From RGIG7300 sp045657645 (GTDB lineage: Bacteria; Bacillota; Clostridia; Oscillospirales; CAG-272): a DNA stretch of 9,845 nt. A program made the translations under genes and the position numbers. Of this stretch, positions 5,994 to 9,845 are shown one piece after another. Positions within the stretch are counted from its first letter, which is position 1. Each line of letters begins with the position of its first letter. Location: NCBI GenBank assembly GCA_045657645.1, contig JAZOTL010000041.1, forward strand, positions 1 through 9,845, in the 5' to 3' direction. Below the pieces are notes generated by a model. The model saw only the letters and a list, made by a program, of their open reading frames with translations. It was not told the origin of the DNA and did no database searches.

Positions 5994-6659
5994 TTATTTT
6001 CCTCCCTTTTTGGCCTGTTGTTTTATATATTTAGTAAGTGTAGAAAAACCAAGAGAAATTATGTTGCCGAGGCGAAGATACAATTCTATATCTATATCCG
6101 CATCAAACTTTTCTTTTGTATAATCGGTATTTACATCAATTGCACGGGGCTTTATCTTTAACTTTGAATTTTCTTCAAGTAACGCTATAAGATAGGAAAC
6201 GCTTTGGCATACAGCACCGTATGTAAGGGCGGTTTTTGCCGCGTCATTTGTTGCCACGGTAAGATTTAATTTGTGTATATCAACGTGCAGTTTAGGAAAA
6301 AACCTCTTTACAAAGTGCAGTGCAATTTCGCTAATTTCCGAAATAAGCTCTCTAATATCCGAAAAAGTACGCTTCTTTTTTTCTTTTTTCACGTTTTTTT
6401 CGGTTGTGCTATTCCCTTTTTTCTTCTTTTTAGCCGCTTTTTTTTGCTTCTTTTTTTCTTCTTTTTTCTCAAGTCGGCGAAGCTGTTTTACCGTAAGTGA
6501 TTTTTTTGGTGCTTTTTCAGGAAATAGCCTGAATTTAAAAAACAGCACGCGAAGAACACCCACAAGCTCACCGCTGTAAAGAAGCCGAATCCTTATATTC
6601 ACCGATAAAAGCAATATCAAAAAAAGCGCGATGGCTAATACAACGATCAATGCCGTCAT
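5994..6659 (-). CDS. DUF2953 domain membrane-anchored protein (YtfI-like)
   Basis: A 221-residue protein with one N-terminal membrane segment (about 2-22, ALIVVLAIALFLILLLSV) followed by a short beta stretch (IRIRLLYSGELVGVLRVLFFKFRLFP). A very Lys-rich linker follows, with 22 lysines between residues 49 and 97. The DUF2953 domain lies at about 100-215 and includes LHVDIHKLNLTVATNDAAKTALTYGAVCQSVSYLIALLEE. This matches YtfI of B. subtilis, whose gene precedes ytfJ/gerW as here. Function is not established for the family; the constant pairing with gerW points to sporulation. Low-complexity linkers are common in DUF2953 proteins, but this one is long and strongly basic and would suit contact with nucleic acid or anionic lipid. 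GAGGT six bases before the ATG serves as ribosome binding site, and scpB ends nine bases upstream. Confidence 0.85.
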   Translation of the reverse strand: MTALIVVLAIALFLILLLSVNIRIRLLYSGELVGVLRVLFFKFRLFPEKAPKKSLTVKQLRRLEKKEEKKKQKKAAKKKKKGNSTTEKNVKKEKKKRTFSDIRELISEISEIALHFVKRFFPKLHVDIHKLNLTVATNDAAKTALTYGAVCQSVSYLIALLEENSKLKIKPRAIDVNTDYTKEKFDADIDIELYLRLGNIISLGFSTLTKYIKQQAKKGGK

Positions 6660-6668
6660 TCATCTACC

Positions 6669-7220
6669 TCAATCATCGGTTTTATCTTTTTCATCTTCGT
6701 TATTAGAAGCAAGGATATCTATCTTCGGCAATTCCTTAATAGAAGAAAGACCGAAAATACGAAGAAAGTTTTCATTGGTTACATACAAATTAGGTCTGCC
6801 GGGTACGTCAAGCTTGCCTTTAATATCAATAAGCTCACGCTGTAAAAGCACGCCAAAGGTGTATGCAGAGTCCACACCCCTTACCTCCTCGACATATGCA
6901 CGGGTAACGGGCTGATTGTATGCAATTATTGCAAGGGTTTCAAGGCAGGATTTAGAAAGTGCTCCGTTCTTTTTAATGCCAAGAGCATCCTTGATTATAC
7001 CCTCATATTTTTCCTTAGTGCAAAGCTGGCAGGAGTTATCGTACATAAGAAGCTGTATCCCCCTGTCGTCATAAGTCTGTGAGAGTTCTTTTATAAGTTC
7101 CTTTACTTGCCCTGTTGTAATTTCGTGAAGAGATGCAAGCTTATCGTATGTTATCGCCTCACCGCAGGCAAAAAGGATAGCTTCTATACTTTTCTTAATT
7201 TCAAGTTGTAATTCATTCAT
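6669..7220 (-). CDS. scpB: Segregation and condensation protein ScpB
   Basis: A 183-residue kleisin-associated subunit of the SMC-ScpA-ScpB condensin that compacts and separates the chromosome. Two winged-helix domains are visible. The N-terminal one (about 1-80) begins LEIKKSIEAILFACGEAITYDKLA. The second (about 85-165) holds LSKSCLETLAIIAYNQPVTRAYVEEVRGVDS and the family block LIDIKGKLDVPGRPNLY. A short acidic tail follows, ending EDEKDKTDD. The start overlaps the end of scpA by eight bases. The nearest purine-rich site (AAAGGAA) is about 15 bases from the ATG, farther than usual, so ScpB is probably made by ribosomes that have just finished scpA, which would help match the two subunits. 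Length and motifs are normal for the family. Confidence 0.96.
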   Translation of the reverse strand: MNELQLEIKKSIEAILFACGEAITYDKLASLHEITTGQVKELIKELSQTYDDRGIQLLMYDNSCQLCTKEKYEGIIKDALGIKKNGALSKSCLETLAIIAYNQPVTRAYVEEVRGVDSAYTFGVLLQRELIDIKGKLDVPGRPNLYVTNENFLRIFGLSSIKELPKIDILASNNEDEKDKTDD

Positions 7221-7968
7221 CGCTGGTTTTTATATTCCTTTCACGGTTAAGCTCTAAAAGAATCTCATCGCCGTCATCCTTATATATCTTAACTCTGCGT
7301 ACGCGCAAAAGTTCAAGCAATGCTGCAAAGGATGCAATTATATCGGAACGGGTACGGCTTAATAACATAACCTCATCAAAGCTTGCTATCTTATGCTTGT
7401 AAAGGTATCTCATAATACCTATTTCCCTTTCAGGAACAGGTGTAACACGCTTTTTAAGTAGATTTTCAAGGGTCTTTTCAGGGGGTTGCATTACAGACTT
7501 CATCTGCTTTGCGCGCATCACCATACGTGCAAAAGCCTCTTCAAGCAACGCTACATCTTGATCACGCAATTCAGGGATCGCCTCAAAGGGAGCCTCGTCC
7601 ATGGGCTTTGTTAATCGCCCTGCATGGTTCATATACCCTTCGTTAAGAAGAACTGCCGCTTCTTTTGCTCTTTTATACTCAATAAGTGCATTGGCTAGGC
7701 GAGCTCTGGGGTCCTCCTCATCATCATCCTGCATTTTAGGCAGGAGCATACGGCTTTTAATGAGCATCAGTTCTGATGCCATTGTGATAAAATCCCCCGC
7801 AATATCCATATCCATTTTGCGCATTACCTCAATATACTCAAGGTATTGGTCAAGGATAAGTGAAATCGGTATGTCGTAAATATCTATTTTGTTTTTCGAT
7901 ATAAGAGATAAAAGAAGGTCAAGAGGGCCCTCAAATATCTCAAGCTTATAGCTTGGTGTTTCGGTCAT
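7213..7968 (-). CDS. scpA: Segregation and condensation protein ScpA (kleisin)
   Basis: The kleisin subunit that bridges the SMC heads in bacterial condensin. I start it at the ATG at 7968, giving 251 residues beginning MTETPSYKLEIFEGPLD. Homologues begin close to the YxLxxFEGPLDLLL motif, and this ATG overlaps the stop of the M50 protease gene as TAATG, the same junction seen twice elsewhere in the window. An in-frame ATG at 7980 would add four residues (MDGL) but has a poorer upstream site. The N-terminal helical domain (about 7-85) binds the SMC neck; MASELMLIKSRMLLP is typical of it. An acidic, variable middle follows. A C-terminal winged helix (about 185-240; REIGIMRYLYKHKIASFDEVM, then SFAALLELLRVRRVKI) binds the other SMC head. 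scpB overlaps its end by eight bases. Confidence 0.95.
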   Translation of the reverse strand: MTETPSYKLEIFEGPLDLLLSLISKNKIDIYDIPISLILDQYLEYIEVMRKMDMDIAGDFITMASELMLIKSRMLLPKMQDDDEEDPRARLANALIEYKRAKEAAVLLNEGYMNHAGRLTKPMDEAPFEAIPELRDQDVALLEEAFARMVMRAKQMKSVMQPPEKTLENLLKKRVTPVPEREIGIMRYLYKHKIASFDEVMLLSRTRSDIIASFAALLELLRVRRVKIYKDDGDEILLELNRERNIKTSDE

Positions 7969-8648
7969 TAAGCCATCCATCCAACAGTAAAATTAAAGAA
8001 CCTTAATATAAGGGAAACGAGAGCGCTTAGGGGTACTGTAAGGACACCCGTAACGAGTAACGCAATAACAACGTAATAGATTATACGTTCATATTGCATA
8101 ACTTTAAAATAATATTTTGCAGGTAAAAATGTAAACAACAGTCTTGAACCGTCAAGAGGCGGTATGGGTAAAAGATTGAATACCGCAAGACTGAGATTAA
8201 GAAGGCAACCAACGGATAAGAGCTGATAAATAGCTACAAAATACACAACGTTCGGGCTGCCCATACCGAGAGGGTAAATATACTTTTCAAACAGTACTGC
8301 AAGTATAAAGAAAATATAAGAAAGCAAAATGTTTGAAACAGGTCCTGCTACTGCAGTTAAAGCCATGCCCCATTTGGGATTCTTAAAATTTCTTGAATTA
8401 ACAGGGACGGGCTTTGCCCAGCCGAACCCAAAAAGAAACATACACAAAGTGCCCATCAAATCAAGATGCTTAATCGGGTTAAGAGAAAGTCTGCCGAAAT
8501 TTGCGGCTGTTCTGTCACCTAAAAGATAAGCAACGTATCCGTGTGAAGCCTCGTGAACGGTGAGCGCAAACAAAATAACGGGTATGCTCAATAAAACATC
8601 TATTAAACTTTCGGGTGAAAAACCGCTTGATATAAGATCACTTAACAT
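7968..8648 (-). CDS. Site-2 protease family protein (peptidase M50)
   Basis: A 226-residue multi-pass membrane metalloprotease. Zinc-site motifs are present: HEASH at 32-36 (HExxH), NPIKH at 57-61, and PIPPLDGSR, whose Asp (D166) supplies the third ligand in the family. At least four hydrophobic segments are evident, and GWAKPVPVNSRNF after the second is typical of the small YwhC-like branch of M50. Relatives cut substrates within the membrane, but the substrate of this branch is unknown, so any link to the sporulation protease SpoIVFB is by fold only. I start it at the ATG at 8648 because GGAGGA lies four bases upstream; the TTG four codons earlier overlaps that site and has none of its own. 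The stop overlaps scpA (TAATG), a gene order seen in many Clostridia. Confidence 0.92.
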   Translation of the reverse strand: MLSDLISSGFSPESLIDVLLSIPVILFALTVHEASHGYVAYLLGDRTAANFGRLSLNPIKHLDLMGTLCMFLFGFGWAKPVPVNSRNFKNPKWGMALTAVAGPVSNILLSYIFFILAVLFEKYIYPLGMGSPNVVYFVAIYQLLSVGCLLNLSLAVFNLLPIPPLDGSRLLFTFLPAKYYFKVMQYERIIYYVVIALLVTGVLTVPLSALVSLILRFFNFTVGWMA

Positions 8649-8652
8649 ATCT

Positions 8653-8658
8653 TCCTCC
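8653..8658 (-). promoter_or_regulatory. Ribosome binding site that fixes the M50 protease start
   Basis: GGAGGA on the minus strand, four bases before the ATG at 8648, is one of the strongest Shine-Dalgarno sites in the window. It excludes the in-frame TTG at 8660, which directly abuts it, as the start. Confidence 0.8.
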
Positions 8659-8661
8659 AAA

Positions 8662-9258
8662 TCAGATGTTATGCATTATTTCTTTCCAAATTTCATTTTT
8701 ACCTTCACCCTTTAATGCAGAGAAAGGAATAATAGCAACGTCATCGGGTATAAGGGGATTTGCTCTTAACTTTTCGTAAGAAGCGTTTCGGTTGGTTTTA
8801 TTAAGCTTATCCGCCTTTGTAGCGGCAACCATAAAGTCAAAGCCTGCCTGTCCCATCCAATCAAGCATCATTTCGTCATCGGCGGTGGTTCCAACCTTCA
8901 TATCCACAAGCTGCATAACGAAAATCTTTGAAGAACGCTGGCCTGCGGTCATAAAATAATCGTCAACAAGCTTGCGCCATACCTTTGCTTCCTGGGGCGG
9001 ACGCTTTGCAAAGCCATAACCGGGAAGGTCTACGAGGTAGAACTTGTTATCAACATTGTAGAAGTTGATTGTTATTGTCTTGCCCGGCGCAGAACTCACG
9101 CGTGCAAGCTTGTTTCTGCCAAGCAGGGTGTTTATAAGTGAGCTTTTTCCCACGTTTGAACGGCCCGAAAAAACTATATGAGGCAGGTCATTTTTAGGAA
9201 ACTGGCTTACAAGTCCTGCAGTCATTTCAAGCTTAACGTTTTGTAAATTTACATCCAT
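8662..9258 (-). CDS. ysxC: Ribosome biogenesis GTP-binding protein YsxC/YihA (EngB)
   Basis: A 198-residue TRAFAC-class GTPase, essential in B. subtilis and E. coli for maturation of the large ribosomal subunit. G motifs appear in order: G1 GRSNVGKSS (32-40), G2 within SSAPGKTITINFY (Thr61), G3 DLPGYGFA (77-84), G4 TKAD (147-150) and G5 SALKG (180-184). The N-terminal VSQFPKNDLPHIVFSGRSN is the standard EngB entry. The length is normal. The loop after QLVDMK reads VGTTADDEM, where many homologues have a HxPTxxD form; this is a mild divergence. The upstream site (AAAAGGTAAG) is weak. It follows lon by 18 bases, the same lonA-ysxC pairing as in B. subtilis, and precedes the M50 gene by 13 bases. 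Confidence 0.96.
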   Translation of the reverse strand: MDVNLQNVKLEMTAGLVSQFPKNDLPHIVFSGRSNVGKSSLINTLLGRNKLARVSSAPGKTITINFYNVDNKFYLVDLPGYGFAKRPPQEAKVWRKLVDDYFMTAGQRSSKIFVMQLVDMKVGTTADDEMMLDWMGQAGFDFMVAATKADKLNKTNRNASYEKLRANPLIPDDVAIIPFSALKGEGKNEIWKEIMHNI

Positions 9259-9276
9259 TTTTCTTACCTTTTCTAA

Positions 9277-9845
9277 CTAAATAAGTGCGGCCCTCAGGGC
9301 ATCGTCTACGGTATCCATAGGTATAAAATCAATATTATTGAGGACGTTTTCGTCTACTTTTTTCAAATCTTCAAGATTATCACGAGGTATAAGAACGGTT
9401 TTAACGCCTGCCATATATGCAGCCATTGTCTTTTCTTTTAATCCGCCTATGGCAAGCACGTTTCCTCGCAGGGTTATCTCACCTGTCATCGCAACGTCAC
9501 GACGCACCGCTCTGCCTGTAAGCTCGCTTACCAAGGTAGTAGCAATAGTTACGCCTGCCGAAGGGCCGTCTTTAGGTGTTGCACCTTCAGGAACGTGGAT
9601 ATGTATATCCTTGTTTTTATAGAAATCAGTATCAATACCAAGCACGTCACCCTTTGAGCGTATATAGGTTATAGCCGCCCTTGCAGACTCCTTCATAACG
9701 TCACCCAAAGAGCCTGTAAGCTCAATTTTACCCGTACCGGGTACGGCCGCAGCCTCAATGCGGAGCAAATCACCGCCAAGAGAGGTGTAAGCAAGACCAT
9801 TTGTAACACCTACAAGGTCTTTTTTTGCAATCTTATCGGGAATTA
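9277..9845 (-). CDS. lon: ATP-dependent Lon protease, C-terminal proteolytic domain (5' end outside window)
   Basis: The frame is open to the window edge, and 188 C-terminal residues are visible. The TTG at 9768 lies inside the domain and is not a start: in-frame codons before it read VTNGLAYTSLGGD, the usual entry to the Lon protease domain. The catalytic dyad is present: Ser in DGPSAGV (visible residue 95) and Lys in GGLKEK (visible residue 138), 43 apart as in E. coli Lon (S679/K722). EGATPKDGPSAG, MTGEITLRGNVLAIGG and TVLIPRDN are family blocks. Lon is a hexameric AAA+ protease that degrades damaged and some regulatory proteins. The arrangement lon-ysxC indicates LonA; the ATPase and N-terminal domains would lie beyond the right edge. 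The gene ends with TAG, 18 bases before ysxC. Confidence 0.95.
   Translation of the reverse strand, partial: IPDKIAKKDLVGVTNGLAYTSLGGDLLRIEAAAVPGTGKIELTGSLGDVMKESARAAITYIRSKGDVLGIDTDFYKNKDIHIHVPEGATPKDGPSAGVTIATTLVSELTGRAVRRDVAMTGEITLRGNVLAIGGLKEKTMAAYMAGVKTVLIPRDNLEDLKKVDENVLNNIDFIPMDTVDDALRAALI

Noticed and set aside
6271..6579. Phe-rich open frame on the plus strand
   Set aside because: It is the reverse image of the Lys-rich linker of the DUF2953 gene (AAA/AAG read as TTT/CTT); no start signal or family resemblance.
7978..7980. Upstream ATG of scpA adding MDGL
   Set aside because: The ATG at 7968 forms a TAATG junction like others in the window and lies nearer the conserved N-terminal motif; the longer form cannot be fully excluded.
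8658..8660. TTG as start of the M50 protease
   Set aside because: It abuts the GGAGGA that serves the ATG four codons later and has no site of its own.
1..9845. Mobile element, CRISPR array, phage genes, tRNA/rRNA or a new defence or biosynthetic system
   Set aside because: No transposase or integrase, no regularly spaced repeats, no cloverleaf or rRNA-like stretch was seen; genes are core families in a known type of order.

Overview
This window reads as core chromosome of an AT-rich, spore-forming Clostridia, probably a gut Oscillospirales/Ruminococcaceae-like lineage. The grounds are a full-length Spo0A, a GerW/YtfJ sporulation protein, A/T-rich intergenic DNA, Shine-Dalgarno sites of the AGGAGG type, and a Firmicutes-style lon-ysxC-scpA-scpB gene order. 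The lineage is an inference from gene content, not a measured placement.

Layout. On the plus strand, bases 1-2219 hold two genes joined by a 1-base TAATG overlap: the 3' part of a large glycosyl-hydrolase-like protein (two beta-sandwich modules) and a cytoplasmic Sel1/TPR-like repeat protein. They converge on spo0A across a perfect 12-bp hairpin (2221-2248) that can terminate transcription from both sides. All the rest is on the minus strand. Read in the direction of transcription (right to left) it is lon (3' part only), ysxC/engB, a site-2 protease (M50), scpA, scpB, a DUF2953 membrane protein, gerW/ytfJ, a D-Ala-D-Ala carboxypeptidase, an rluB-type pseudouridine synthase, a small GNAT-like gene, and finally spo0A. 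From lon to the GNAT gene the gaps are under 40 bases or the genes overlap, so this looks like one long transcription unit joining protein quality control, ribosome assembly, chromosome segregation (ScpAB-SMC), cell-wall trimming and sporulation. spo0A is set apart by a 159-base intergenic region.

The most interesting part is that 159-base region. It holds two good sigma-A-type promoters, 60 bp apart, each with exactly 17 bp between the -35 and -10. In each, the same dyad (TRCCA-N5-TGGTA on the minus strand) fills the spacer and runs into the -10. A third dyad with 10-bp arms lies at the predicted start point of the proximal promoter. There is no convincing Spo0A box. In addition, the Spo0A receiver keeps the phosphorylatable Asp and the conserved Lys but has lost the usual MPxxDG loop after the Asp. 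Together these suggest that entry into sporulation is controlled here by an unidentified repressor and a divergent receiver.

I saw no mobile element, CRISPR array, tRNA, rRNA or clear novel multi-gene system. Most of the window is ordinary housekeeping DNA.
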